Shown here: positions 55,564 to 64,000 of the stretch, piece after piece
How positions within the stretch are numbered: position 1 is the stretch's first letter
Layout: every line of letters begins with the position of its first letter
Assembly (NCBI RefSeq): GCF_011022235.1
Contig: NZ_JAAIYP010000004.1
Coordinates: 62,001 to 126,000, forward strand
Source: Magnetospirillum aberrantis SpK
Lineage (GTDB): Bacteria; Pseudomonadota; Alphaproteobacteria; Rhodospirillales; Magnetospirillaceae
Length of the DNA: 64,000 nucleotides
Direction: 5' to 3'
The notes under the pieces: model-generated
What the model saw: only the letters and a program-made list of their open reading frames with translations
The model's database searches: none
What the model was told of the DNA's origin: nothing
Program-made: the position numbers and the translations under genes

Positions 55564-58500
55564 ATGAGTGTCGGCCAACCGTCCAAACGACTGCTTGTCA
55601 TCGAGGATAATCCCGGCGACCAGCGCCTCATCGCGATCAAACTCGCCGAGGCGCAGGTGCCGTGGAAAGCCGATTTGTGCGGCACGCTTGCCGATGGCCT
55701 GCGTCTGGCCGCCGGCACCCCTTACGAATGCATCCTTGCCGATCTGGGCCTGCCCGATGCCTCGGGGCTGGAATCGGTCATCCGCATGAAGGCGCAATCC
55801 CCGGACATCGCCTTGGTGGTGCTGACCGGGTTGGACGACGAACGGGTGGCCCAGGACGCCATCCGCGCCGGCGCCCAGGATTACGTGGTCAAGTCGCTGG
55901 CCGGACTGGAGCTGCTGCCGCGCGTCATCCGGCACGCCATCGAGCGCCAGCAGGCCCAGGTGCAACTGGAGCTGTCGCACCACACCACCCAGGCGTTGCT
56001 GGATGCCAGCCACGACGTCGCCATGTTGCTGGACGCCGACGGCCGCATCATCACCCTGAACGTCCAGGCCGCCGAGCAACTGGGCCACCGCACCGAGGAA
56101 CTGGAGGGCGAAAACCTGTTCGCCCTGTTGCCCAGGGGACTGGCGGCCAACCGCCGCGCCTATTTCGATCAGGCGCTGGAGACCGGCCGCACCGTCGAGT
56201 TCGAGGATTCCGAGGGCGCACGCTGGTTCGCCAGCCGCATCCTGGCGGTGGGAGAAGCCGGCGAACGGCGCTGCGCCTTCTATTCGCGCGACATCACCGC
56301 CGAGCGCGCCGCCGCCGAGAAACTGGCCGAGGCCAAGGAAGACGCCGAACTGGCCAACCGTTCCAAGACCGAGTTCATGGCGCGCATGAGCCGCGACATC
56401 CGCACGCCGCTGAACGACGTCATCGGCTTCGCCGAGATGATCTCGACCGAGATGCTGGGGGCCCTCGTTCCCGGCGGCTATCGCGATTATGCCGAAAGCA
56501 TCCTCAATTCCGGCAGCCAGATCCTCAAGATGCTGGACCGCATCACCGACGTGTCCATGCTGGAATCGGCGCTGTTGAAGGATCAGGCCTCGTACCGCGA
56601 TCTGGTCGAGCTGTCGCCCGACCTGATCTGCGTGTGCGTCGACGGCGTCATCGAACGCATCAACGCCGCCGGCCTTGGCATGCTGCGTGCGCCGTCGGCC
56701 GCCGCGTGCGAGGGCAAGTCGTTCGTGGACTTCGTCCACGCCGACTACCGTGCCCTGTTCGACGCCGGCCTTGAGGCCTTGTACGAGGAAGACCACCCGG
56801 TTCCGGTCAAGATCGTCACCTTCGCCGGACGCCTGCGCGATGTCGAACTGAACGCGGTGCCGCTGCGTCGCGACAACCGGCTGGCCACCCTTCTGGTCGG
56901 ACGCGACACCACCGAGGTCACGGCCGCCATGCGGGCGGTGGCGGCGCGCGAACACCGCATCCGCGCCATCATGGACACCGTGCTGGACGGCATCGTCACC
57001 ATCGACGACGAAGGCGTCATCGTCTCGGCCAACCTGTCGGTGGAGCGCATCTTCGGCTATTCGCTGTCCGAACTGATCGGCGCGCCGGTGGCGCTGCTGA
57101 TGCCCGAACCCGACGCCAGCCATCACCAGGACTACGTTCGCCACTACATCGAAGGGGCCGGCGGCGGCGTCATCGGCATGGGCCGCGAGGTGATGGCCAA
57201 GCGCAAGGACGGCAGCCTGTTCCCCGTCCACCTGTCGGTGTCGGAATTGCGGCTCGACAAGCGGCGGCTGTTCACCGGCACCATCCGCGACCTGACCGAA
57301 AACAAGCAACTGGCCCAGCGCGTCGCCTATCTGGCCAACCACGATTCGCTGACGGACCTGCCCAACCGCACGCTGTTGACCGAACGGTTGGGTCAGGCGG
57401 TGGCCCTGGCGCGGGCCGGCGGGCAGCATGTGGCCTGTGTCACCGTCGATCTTGAAGGGTTCACCACCGTCAACGATTCGCTGGGCCGCGACGTCGGCAA
57501 CGCGCTGCTGCGCGAAACCGCGCGCCGTCTGGGACAGGCGGCGGCGGCCAGCGGCGGCACCGCCGCCCGTCTGGCCGGCGACGAATTCGCCGTGGTGCTG
57601 CCCAACCTGCGCGACCTTTCCAGCGTCAGCCGGGCGGTGGAACAGGTGTGCGAGACCCTGGTCCATCCGTTCCACGTCCACGACACCGAACTGACGCTGG
57701 CCGCCGATTTCGGCATCTCGGTGTTCCCGCGCGACGGCGACGAGGCGTTGGAGCTGTTGCGCAACGCCGAGATGGCGCTGCATCAGGTCAAGCGCCAGCC
57801 CGACAACCATGTGGGCTTCTTCGACGCCGCCATGTCGTTCGCGGTGTCCGAGCGTCTGACGCTGGAACGTTCGCTCAAGGACGCGCTGCGCGACGGCCAT
57901 TTCGAACTGTTCTACCAGCCGCAGGTGCGGCTCAAGGATTATCGCCTGGTCGGCGCCGAGGCGCTGATCCGCTGGCGTCATCCCGAACTGGGGGTGATCG
58001 CCCCCGACAAGTTCATTCCGGTGGCCGAGGAAACCGGCCTGATCGTGCCCATGGGGCGCTGGGTGCTGGAAACCGCCTGTCGCCAGATGCGCACCTGGAC
58101 CGACCAGGGCCTGATGCCCTTGCGCATCGGCGTCAACATCTCGGGGCGCCAGTTCCGTGACGCCGATCTGGCCGAGACGGTGGCCGCCGCCATCGCCGAA
58201 AGCGGCATCGACGCCCGCCGCCTTGACCTGGAACTGACCGAGAGCATGCTGATGGCCGATGGCGAAGGCACGCTCAAGCTGCTGCGTGAATTGGCGGCGC
58301 TGGGGGTGACGCTGTCCATCGATGATTTCGGCACCGGCTATTCGTCCCTGGCTTATCTCAAGCGGTTCCCGGTCAACACGGTCAAGATCGACCGCGCCTT
58401 CGTGCGCGACCTGGACCATGACGAGGACGGCCGCGCCATCGCCAACGCCATCATCTCGCTGGCCCATTCGCTGTCCATGAAGACCATCGCCGAAGGCGTC

Positions 58501-58680
58501 GAGACCAAGGCCCAGGCCGCGCTTCTGGCCCGACACGGTTGCGACGAGATCCAGGGATACATGATCGGCCGGCCGCTGCCGGTGGCCGATTTCAGCGTCT
58601 TTGCCAGGAACTACCAAGAATCCACCTACAACGGTGGACAGGTCGGCGACGAGACCGACCAACGGGGAGCGGAGCCATGA
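55564..58680 (+). CDS. REC-PAS-vestigial HisKA-PAS-PAS-AGDEF-EAL signalling protein
   Basis: A 1038-residue c-di-GMP protein. An N-terminal receiver is at about 9-125 (LLVIEDNPGDQRLIAIKLAE, DLGLPDASG). PAS follows at about 140-250. A HisKA-like helix pair has MSRDIRTPLNDVIGFAEM, where canonical SHE(L/I)RTPL has His replaced by Arg, so it cannot be phosphorylated there, and no ATP-binding domain follows. Two further PAS regions run to about 590. The GGDEF motif is LAGDEFAVVL (first Gly is Ala). The EAL domain is intact (AEALIRWRHP, NISGRQF, ELTES, SIDDFGTGYSS, EGVE). It should be a phosphodiesterase with possible GTP sensing. Stop overlaps the receiver gene. Confidence 0.9.
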   Translation: MSVGQPSKRLLVIEDNPGDQRLIAIKLAEAQVPWKADLCGTLADGLRLAAGTPYECILADLGLPDASGLESVIRMKAQSPDIALVVLTGLDDERVAQDAIRAGAQDYVVKSLAGLELLPRVIRHAIERQQAQVQLELSHHTTQALLDASHDVAMLLDADGRIITLNVQAAEQLGHRTEELEGENLFALLPRGLAANRRAYFDQALETGRTVEFEDSEGARWFASRILAVGEAGERRCAFYSRDITAERAAAEKLAEAKEDAELANRSKTEFMARMSRDIRTPLNDVIGFAEMISTEMLGALVPGGYRDYAESILNSGSQILKMLDRITDVSMLESALLKDQASYRDLVELSPDLICVCVDGVIERINAAGLGMLRAPSAAACEGKSFVDFVHADYRALFDAGLEALYEEDHPVPVKIVTFAGRLRDVELNAVPLRRDNRLATLLVGRDTTEVTAAMRAVAAREHRIRAIMDTVLDGIVTIDDEGVIVSANLSVERIFGYSLSELIGAPVALLMPEPDASHHQDYVRHYIEGAGGGVIGMGREVMAKRKDGSLFPVHLSVSELRLDKRRLFTGTIRDLTENKQLAQRVAYLANHDSLTDLPNRTLLTERLGQAVALARAGGQHVACVTVDLEGFTTVNDSLGRDVGNALLRETARRLGQAAAASGGTAARLAGDEFAVVLPNLRDLSSVSRAVEQVCETLVHPFHVHDTELTLAADFGISVFPRDGDEALELLRNAEMALHQVKRQPDNHVGFFDAAMSFAVSERLTLERSLKDALRDGHFELFYQPQVRLKDYRLVGAEALIRWRHPELGVIAPDKFIPVAEETGLIVPMGRWVLETACRQMRTWTDQGLMPLRIGVNISGRQFRDADLAETVAAAIAESGIDARRLDLELTESMLMADGEGTLKLLRELAALGVTLSIDDFGTGYSSLAYLKRFPVNTVKIDRAFVRDLDHDEDGRAIANAIISLAHSLSMKTIAEGVETKAQAALLARHGCDEIQGYMIGRPLPVADFSVFARNYQESTYNGGQVGDETDQRGAEP

Positions 58681-59042
58681 GCGGGACCGTCGTCATCGTC
58701 GAAGACAACGCGATGAACATGAAACTGCTGGAACAGGCGTTGACCATCGCCGGGTACGACACGGTGAAGTCCTTCGACGGCGAAGGGCTGGTCGACCTGA
58801 CCGCCGGCGCCAGCGCCGCGCTGGTCTTGATGGACATCCAGTTGCCGCGCCATTCCGGCATCGACCTGTTGAAGCTGCTCAAGGCCGACGACCGGACCAG
58901 CACCGTGCCGGTGGTGGCGGTGACCGCCTTCGCCGATCCCGATTCGGTGCAAAGCTTCCTTCGGGAAGGGTTCGATCAGGTCATCACCAAACCCATCTCG
59001 ATCCGCCGCCTGCTGGACGAGGTCGAGCGTTACTGCGCCTGA
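58677..59042 (+). CDS. DivK-like single-domain response regulator
   Basis: A 121-residue stand-alone receiver. VVIVEDNAMNMKLLEQALTI, LVLMDIQLPRHSGIDLLKLL (phosphoacceptor Asp), AVTAFADPDSVQSFLREGFD and TKPISIRRLLDEV are all present and resemble DivK, the essential cell-cycle receiver that contacts DivL. It overlaps the c-di-GMP gene by ATGA and the convergent kinase homologue by 13 bp. Confidence 0.88.
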   Translation: MSGTVVIVEDNAMNMKLLEQALTIAGYDTVKSFDGEGLVDLTAGASAALVLMDIQLPRHSGIDLLKLLKADDRTSTVPVVAVTAFADPDSVQSFLREGFDQVITKPISIRRLLDEVERYCA

Positions 59043-61531
59043 CCGTCCCGCCCGGTGCCGGTCGGCAGACGCACCACGATGGTCGTCCCCTGGCCGGCTT
59101 CCGACTTCAGTTCGACCTTTCCGCCGTGCAGTTCGACGAAACGGCGCACCAGCGACAACCCCAGACCGGCGCCGCTGTTGTGCACCGTGCGCACGAAGCT
59201 TTCGAACACCCGCGCCTGATCGGCGGGCGGAATGCCCGGCCCGGTATCGGCGACCACCAGCCGCAACTCGCCATCCTGACGCTCGGCGCCGACGGTGATG
59301 GCGCCGCCCGGCGGCGTGAACTTCACCGCGTTGCCGATCAGGTTGAACATCACCTGTTTCAGACGGCGCTGGTCGGCGACGATCCAGCCGACGTCCAGCG
59401 GACAGGTGAAATCCAGTTGCAGTTTCTTCTCCCGCACCCGTTCGCGTACCAGCGACAATACCGAAGACAGCATGGGGTGGACGTCAACCGCGTCCAGTTC
59501 CAGGGTCATCTGGCCGGCTTCGATGGCGGCAAGGTCCAGGATGTCCGACACCAGCCGTTCCAAGGCATGGCCGGCATCCGAGATGCCGCGCAGATAGTCG
59601 TGCTGGCGTTTGTTGAGCTTGCCGAAATATTCCGCCGACAGCATTTCGGCGAAACCGATCACCGAGGTCAGGGGTTTGGACACCTCGGCCGAGACGTTGG
59701 CGATGAACTCGCTTTTCAAGGTGTCGGCGGCGGCCAGGGCCTCGTTGCGTTCGATCAGCGCGCGTTCGACGCGGGCGCTGTCGGTGACGTCCAGGAAGGT
59801 CAGCAGCATGGCGCCATCGGGCAAGGGAACGGCGGTGCAGTCGAGGATGGAACCGTCCTGACGTTCCAACCGCCCTTCCTGCGGGGTCCGGCGATTGACC
59901 AAGGCCATCAACTGTTCGTGCGCCGCCGGCCACGCCGACGCCCGGTCGGGCCGCCCCTCGAACAGCGGGCGCAGCCGCTCCACCACCTCGTGCAGGTGGG
60001 GCTCGCCGGACAATTCGTCGGCTTCCAGTTTCCAGATACGGCCGAACGCCGGATTGGTGAGCTTGAGCCGGCCGTCGCCGCCGAACACCGCGATGCCCTC
60101 GTGCAGGTGGTCCAGCGTCTCGCGCTGAACCGCCTGGGCGGTGTGGTAGGAACGCTCAAGGGCCAAGGTATCGGTGACGTCCTCGTAGGTGTAGATCAGC
60201 CCGCCATAGGGATGCGGACTGACCAGCCGGCGCAAGGTGCGGCCGTCGGGCAGGTGCAGCAAGGTCTCGACCGGTTCGATCAGCGAGACGAAGCGCCTCA
60301 ACTCCTCTTCCTTGGCGGCGCGATAATCGGCGGTTTCCGGCAACAGTCGGCGTTCGCGCAGGGCGTCGAGCACGCCGCCATAGGTCGGCGCCGAGGCCAG
60401 CCAGTCGCGGTCCAGCCGCCACAGCCGCACGAAGGCGGTGTTGAAGAAGGTCAGCCGGGTGTCGGTGGAATAGATGGCGATGGCGGTGGACAGACGTTCC
60501 AGCACTTCGCCATGGGCGGCGACGTGATGGGCCAGTTCCGATTGCAGTTCCTCGACACGGGTACGGTCCTGGGCGAAACCGGCGGTCAGGCGGGTCTCGC
60601 CCACCGACAGCGGCACCTCGATGACCGACGCCAGCAGCCGTTCGCCCGACAGCACCAGATGGAACTGTTCCGAGCGCGATTCGCCGGCGGCGCGGGCACG
60701 GGCCGCCAGGGCGCGGGCCTCGCGCACCAGATTGTCGGGAGCCAGTTCCACCTGCCCGGCCACCACCGCCTCGGGGCTGGCGGCATCGACCGCCGCCGCG
60801 TAGGCACGGTTGACGGTCATCAGCGACAAATCCTCGTCGCGCAGCCAGACCGGCATGGGCAAGGCGTCGATCATCGCCCGAAGAAACGCGGTATCGGAGG
60901 CCAACGCCTGAAGCGAACGGGCCAGGTCTTCGACCGTCCCGGCGCTTTCCGAGACGTCTTGCAGCCAGATCATGTCCGCCAGCGCCTCGCCCTCGGGGGT
61001 GGCGGCGCGCATGCCCACGACGCGGACCCGCCGCCCCCCTTCGCCCAGGCGCAGGTCGTGCTCGAAACCGTCGCCCTCGTTCCGCAGAATCCGAACCGCC
61101 GTCTCGAGAACGCGGGCGTCGTCGGTGGCGAAGGCCGCCAGCACGTCATCGAACGACGATTCGACACCACGCGGCAGAGCCAGCAGCACCGCCAGCCGGC
61201 GCGAACACCACGGCGCCCCCGGACCACCCTCGGGCCAGCAGAAAAACCCCTCGGGGCTGGTGGACAGACATTCCCCGAAGCGGGTCGCCGCGTCCTCGGC
61301 GGCACGCAGCCGGGCGGCGGCGCGCATCAGACGCCAGCGCTGCCACAGCGCGACGGCGGTAACGAAGGGAAAGGCCACGGCGGCGCCCAGGATGGCGGCA
61401 CCCAGCGCCGGACTCATCACCACGTAATCGGCGGCAGCGGCGGCGACGGTTTCGTCCTGAGCCCACGCCGTGGACGCCACCGCCCAAACCATGGCGGTGG
61501 ATACCAACAGCTTACCCAGGTCTTCACGCAT
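59030..61531 (-). CDS. DivL-like PAS pseudo-histidine kinase
   Basis: An 833-residue protein. An N-terminal hydrophobic helix (MSPALGAAILGAAVAFPFVT, about residues 39-58) anchors it, after a signal-like start. Several PAS-like domains occupy about 90-600 (FLRAMIDALPMPVWLRDEDL, TLDHLHEGIAVFGGDGRLKL). The kinase end has NVSAEVSKPLTSVIGFAEML, where the phosphoacceptor His of SHE(L/I)RTPL is Ala. The ATP-binding half is intact (N-box MFNLIGNAVKFTPP, G1 DTGPGIPP, G2 GAGLGLSLV). DivL of Caulobacter has Tyr there. GAGGGAG precedes the ATG at 61529-61531. Confidence 0.85.
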   Translation of the reverse strand: MREDLGKLLVSTAMVWAVASTAWAQDETVAAAAADYVVMSPALGAAILGAAVAFPFVTAVALWQRWRLMRAAARLRAAEDAATRFGECLSTSPEGFFCWPEGGPGAPWCSRRLAVLLALPRGVESSFDDVLAAFATDDARVLETAVRILRNEGDGFEHDLRLGEGGRRVRVVGMRAATPEGEALADMIWLQDVSESAGTVEDLARSLQALASDTAFLRAMIDALPMPVWLRDEDLSLMTVNRAYAAAVDAASPEAVVAGQVELAPDNLVREARALAARARAAGESRSEQFHLVLSGERLLASVIEVPLSVGETRLTAGFAQDRTRVEELQSELAHHVAAHGEVLERLSTAIAIYSTDTRLTFFNTAFVRLWRLDRDWLASAPTYGGVLDALRERRLLPETADYRAAKEEELRRFVSLIEPVETLLHLPDGRTLRRLVSPHPYGGLIYTYEDVTDTLALERSYHTAQAVQRETLDHLHEGIAVFGGDGRLKLTNPAFGRIWKLEADELSGEPHLHEVVERLRPLFEGRPDRASAWPAAHEQLMALVNRRTPQEGRLERQDGSILDCTAVPLPDGAMLLTFLDVTDSARVERALIERNEALAAADTLKSEFIANVSAEVSKPLTSVIGFAEMLSAEYFGKLNKRQHDYLRGISDAGHALERLVSDILDLAAIEAGQMTLELDAVDVHPMLSSVLSLVRERVREKKLQLDFTCPLDVGWIVADQRRLKQVMFNLIGNAVKFTPPGGAITVGAERQDGELRLVVADTGPGIPPADQARVFESFVRTVHNSGAGLGLSLVRRFVELHGGKVELKSEAGQGTTIVVRLPTGTGRDGQAQ

Positions 61532-61685
61532 GCTCCCTCTCCGACGGCAGGGCGCGCCCACGCCTTGGCGCGAGAGTGCCCCCCGTCCGTCCGAAAGGCA
61601 AGGGCCGGGCGCGACGTTTCGCCGTTGTCGCCGGCAAGCGCGCCTGTTAAACCCTGGCGGTCTCTTCAGACCAAGGATCGTGGCG

Positions 61686-62264
61686 ATGCTGCAAAAGACC
61701 TATGACTGGATGATGGAAAAGGCCGCCCACCGGCACGCCGTGTGGTGGCTGGCCTTCATCTCCTTCATCGAAAGCTCGGTCTTTCCCATTCCGCCCGACC
61801 TGATGCTGATCCCCATGGTGCTGGCGGCCCCGACACGCTGGTTCCGGCTGGCCATGGTCTGCACGCTGTCGTCGGTGGTGGGGGGCTATCTCGGCTACGC
61901 CATCGGCTATTACTTCATGGACAGCATCGGCGCCGCCATCCTGGCCGCCCTGCACCTGACCGAGAAGTTCGACGCTTTCAAGCCGCTGGTGGACGAATAC
62001 GGCGTGTGGGTGATCATCGTCAAAGGCGCCACCCCCATCCCCTACAAGCTGATCACCATCGCCGCCGGCGCCTTCCATTTCGACCTGGCGCATTTCTCCT
62101 TCGCCAGCTTCATCGCCCGCGGCATGCGTTTCTTTCTGGTCGCCGTCCTGCTGTGGCGGTTCGGCCCGCCCATCCGCGTGTTCGTGGAACGCCGGCTGAA
62201 GCTGGTCACCACCGCGCTGGTGGTGCTGATGGTGGCCGGCGTGGCGGTGCTGAAGTTCCTGTAG
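61686..62264 (+). CDS. DedA/YqaA-family membrane protein
   Basis: A 192-residue inner-membrane protein of the DedA superfamily. FISFIESSVFPIPPDLMLIP (the acidic/Pro motif), VVGGYLGYAIGYYF and IIVKGATPIPYKLITIAAGA are characteristic. The family helps lipid transport and envelope stability. An in-frame GTG two codons upstream is an alternative start. It is divergent from the DivL-like gene and converges on zapE. Confidence 0.87.
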   Translation: MLQKTYDWMMEKAAHRHAVWWLAFISFIESSVFPIPPDLMLIPMVLAAPTRWFRLAMVCTLSSVVGGYLGYAIGYYFMDSIGAAILAALHLTEKFDAFKPLVDEYGVWVIIVKGATPIPYKLITIAAGAFHFDLAHFSFASFIARGMRFFLVAVLLWRFGPPIRVFVERRLKLVTTALVVLMVAGVAVLKFL

Positions 62265-62265
62265 C

Positions 62266-63423
62266 TCAGGTCAGATGCTGGCGGATGATGTAGTCTTCCG
62301 CCTGCATCTCCATCAGCCGCGACACCGTGCGCTGGAACTCGAAGGCGCCGATGCCGCTGGGATACAGCGTCTCGGGCGGCGACGCGGCGGAACAGATCAG
62401 CGTCACCTTGTGTTCATAAAGCGCGTCCACCAGGGTGACGAAGCGCCGCGCCTTGTCCTTGTTGTCGGGCGACAGCGTCGGAATGCCCGACAAAATCAAG
62501 GTGTGGTAAAGCGTCGCCAGTTCCAGGTAATCGCTGGCCCCCAACGCGGCGCCGCACAATTGCTCGAAGCTGAAGCGGGCGACACCGGCGGCGGCCACCG
62601 GCACCGCCACCTTGCGGCCGTTGACCGAAAGCTCGTCGGGACGCGGCACCGCGCCCTCGGTCAGGCGGGCGAAGGCAGCATCCAGCTTGGCTTCGGATTC
62701 CGCGCCCAGCGGCGCGTGGTAGACCTGAAGCCCCTTCTTGCGTCCCAGCCGGTAATCGCGCTCGCTGTCCAACTGCAACAAATCCAGCCGCTGTTCGATC
62801 AGGCCGATGAACGGCACGAAACGGTCGCGTTGCAGGCCGTCCTTGTACAATTCCTTGGGCGCGCGGTTCGAGGTGATGACCACCACCACCCCGGCATCCA
62901 GCAAACCCTGGAACAGGCGGCCGACGATCATGGCGTCGGCGATGTCGGTGACCTGTAGCTCGTCCAGGCACAAAAGCCAGGCGTTGGCGGCAAGATCGCG
63001 CACCAGGGTCGGAATGGGGTCGTCGCCCTTGGCCCCGGCCTGGCGCCAGACATGGATGGCGGCGTGCACGTCGCGCATGAATTCATGGAAATGGACGCGG
63101 CGCTTGCCGGCGACGGCGGTGTTCTCGAAGAACAGATCCATCAGCATGGACTTGCCGCGCCCGACCTCGCCGAAAATGTAAAGCCCCTGTTTCGGCGCGC
63201 AGTCGACGCAATCGCCCGGCACCCATTGCAACGCCGGCCGCGCCGGCTTGCCGCCGATGCCGAAGCGGGCCAGCCAGCCGCCCTGGCCGCTGGCCGGGCG
63301 ATAGCCGCGAATGGCCTTGGACAGGCTTTGCAGCTTTTCGACCGCCAGTTCCTGGGCGGGGTCGGGACGGATCTCGCCACTTTTCAGGCGGTCGCGATAG
63401 GTGAACAAGGGGCCTTCACTCAT
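62266..63423 (-). CDS. zapE: cell division ATPase ZapE (AFG1/LACE1 family)
   Basis: A 385-residue AAA-type ATPase. Walker A is GLYIFGEVGRGKSMLMDLFF at about residues 80-99, with Walker B WLLCLDELQVTDIADAMI, and VVVVITSNRAPKELYKDGLQ matches the family. ZapE destabilises FtsZ polymers in E. coli and is linked to membrane protein quality control. It begins MSEGPLFTYRDRLKSGEIRP, as in many alphaproteobacteria. Confidence 0.93.
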   Translation of the reverse strand: MSEGPLFTYRDRLKSGEIRPDPAQELAVEKLQSLSKAIRGYRPASGQGGWLARFGIGGKPARPALQWVPGDCVDCAPKQGLYIFGEVGRGKSMLMDLFFENTAVAGKRRVHFHEFMRDVHAAIHVWRQAGAKGDDPIPTLVRDLAANAWLLCLDELQVTDIADAMIVGRLFQGLLDAGVVVVITSNRAPKELYKDGLQRDRFVPFIGLIEQRLDLLQLDSERDYRLGRKKGLQVYHAPLGAESEAKLDAAFARLTEGAVPRPDELSVNGRKVAVPVAAAGVARFSFEQLCGAALGASDYLELATLYHTLILSGIPTLSPDNKDKARRFVTLVDALYEHKVTLICSAASPPETLYPSGIGAFEFQRTVSRLMEMQAEDYIIRQHLT

Positions 63424-63466
63424 GGTGCACGAACATTACCGTTTTTGTGCGGCGCGGAAAAGGGGG

Positions 63467-63919
63467 TCAGGCCGGGTCGTCCCGCCCCTGGAGCCGGCGC
63501 CCGGCCACCAATCCGAAACGCAAGGTCATGGACTTGCGCCGCCCGGCGCTGAGCCGGCGTTCGGGGGCGTCGCGCATGACCTGGGCGTCAAAGGAATCGG
63601 CCACCATCACCCCCGCCTGTTCGGGCAGCAGGGCCAGGGGAAAGGCCGGATCGACACAGAAATAAAGCGCGTCCACCCAGTCCAGGTATTCCGGCCATTT
63701 GCGGTCGGCGGCCAAGTCCGCGACCCCCGACTTGACCTCGATTCCCCACAGTGTGCCATCGGGCAACAGGGCCATCAGATCGAGCCGGCGTCCCGACGGC
63801 AACCGGAACTCGGCGACCGCCGCCGCACCCAGATTGGCCAGGAAGCGTTGGGCACCGCGGGCCAGCCTTTCGCTGGCAGCACCTCGTCCTTCAACCCCGT
63901 CGCGCCCGACATCGTCCAT
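63467..63919 (-). CDS. mmcB: MmcB-family DNA repair protein
   Basis: A 150-residue protein of a PD-(D/E)XK nuclease-like family. LPSGRRLDLMALLPDGTLWG with the following IEVKSG (Asp...Glu-x-Lys) is the catalytic signature, and KSMTLRFGLVAGRRLQG closes it. MmcB is a DNA-damage-inducible protein in Caulobacter. No GTTC-N7-GTTC LexA box was found upstream in the short stretch available. It follows zapE by 43 bases on the same strand. Confidence 0.87.
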   Translation of the reverse strand: MDDVGRDGVEGRGAASERLARGAQRFLANLGAAAVAEFRLPSGRRLDLMALLPDGTLWGIEVKSGVADLAADRKWPEYLDWVDALYFCVDPAFPLALLPEQAGVMVADSFDAQVMRDAPERRLSAGRRKSMTLRFGLVAGRRLQGRDDPA

Positions 63920-64000
63920 GTTTCATCCTTGCTTTCAACCGCCGTTGGGTCTATGTCCCACCCCCAACCGCCCCAATGCCCGGACACGCCCATCATGATG
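63920..64000. other. right edge without supported gene
   Basis: The last 81 bases are non-coding as far as can be judged. An ATG near 63976 starts a short open frame that runs off the window, but no family signature is visible in so few codons. Confidence 0.3.

Noticed and set aside
55528-58662. A 1044-residue open frame antisense to the c-di-GMP gene
   Set aside because: The plus-strand product has a full set of domains. The antisense product has none and is compositionally typical of an antisense shadow.
58601-61705. A 1034-residue plus-strand frame across the DivL-like gene
   Set aside because: No domain is visible and the minus-strand kinase homologue is convincing. It also shows the Gln/His/Arg/Gly-rich shadow pattern.
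63775-63996. A short minus-strand frame at the right edge
   Set aside because: It overlaps mmcB out of frame and has no motif.

Overview
The window is 64 kb of G+C-rich chromosome from an alphaproteobacterium, most probably a Rhodospirillales member close to Magnetospirillum. The evidence is gene order and content: rpmH-rnpA-yidD-yidC-engB-argB in the usual alphaproteobacterial order, divergent ctrA and fliI with CtrA-like sites between them, a DivL-like PAS kinase homologue beside a DivK-like receiver, MmcB, electron transfer flavoprotein-ubiquinone oxidoreductase and many chemotaxis and signalling genes. No rRNA, CRISPR array, prophage or intact insertion sequence was seen. One tRNA (Gln, UUG) is present.

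Layout. 1-7 kb: partial kdsB, an inositol-monophosphatase-family phosphatase and a yejABEF-type peptide importer joined by short overlaps. 7-8.3 kb: an 8-Cys ferredoxin-like protein and an EF-hand protein with five calcium loops. 8.3-12.6 kb: argB, engB, yidC, yidD, rnpA and rpmH (GTG start, clear promoter). 12.7-20.2 kb: a trans-aconitate-type methyltransferase, an SLC13/TrkA_C transporter, tRNA-Gln, ispE, a TPR lipoprotein and ETF-QO. 20.4-27 kb: uracil-DNA glycosylase homologue, VOC protein, lytic transglycosylase, accA, and a glycosyltransferase/TVP38/BON-lipoprotein operon. 27-33.5 kb: groESL with promoter, CIRCE and terminator; a CHASE-like sensor kinase; meaB; cheZ; rpmB.

33.8-40 kb is a pyridoxal-phosphate-centred block: an ArgD-family aminotransferase and a BenE-family transporter on one strand, divergent from a MocR/PdxR-type regulator, then glyA and a YggS-type PLP homeostasis gene. 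A TTGGWCY half-site recurs at the regulator start and upstream of glyA, suggesting one regulon. 40-45.8 kb holds two chemoreceptors, a PEBP-family protein and an AraC regulator. The PEBP-AraC pair has been duplicated and each copy has lost the opposite gene, and a hairpin-rich 135-bp segment lies between direct repeats. 45.8-50.3 kb: chorismate mutase, gshA, ctrA, fliI, fliJ.

50.3-52.1 kb is a locally A+T-richer AAA ATPase plus DUF4276 (Toprim-like) pair, a candidate acquired anti-phage module lodged between fliJ and an RlmM-like methyltransferase. 53-55.5 kb: a protein of unknown function and a CNT-type nucleoside transporter. 55.5-61.5 kb is a signalling cluster: a REC-PAS-vestigial HisKA-PAS-PAS-AGDEF-EAL protein, a DivK-like receiver and, convergently, a PAS-repeat kinase homologue whose phosphoacceptor His is Ala (DivL-like). 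Both kinase-like proteins lack the phosphoacceptor, so the cluster looks like a c-di-GMP and cell-cycle signalling node with non-catalytic histidine-kinase parts. 61.7-63.9 kb: DedA-family protein, zapE and mmcB.

Functions rest on motifs and gene context read by eye. No database search was possible.
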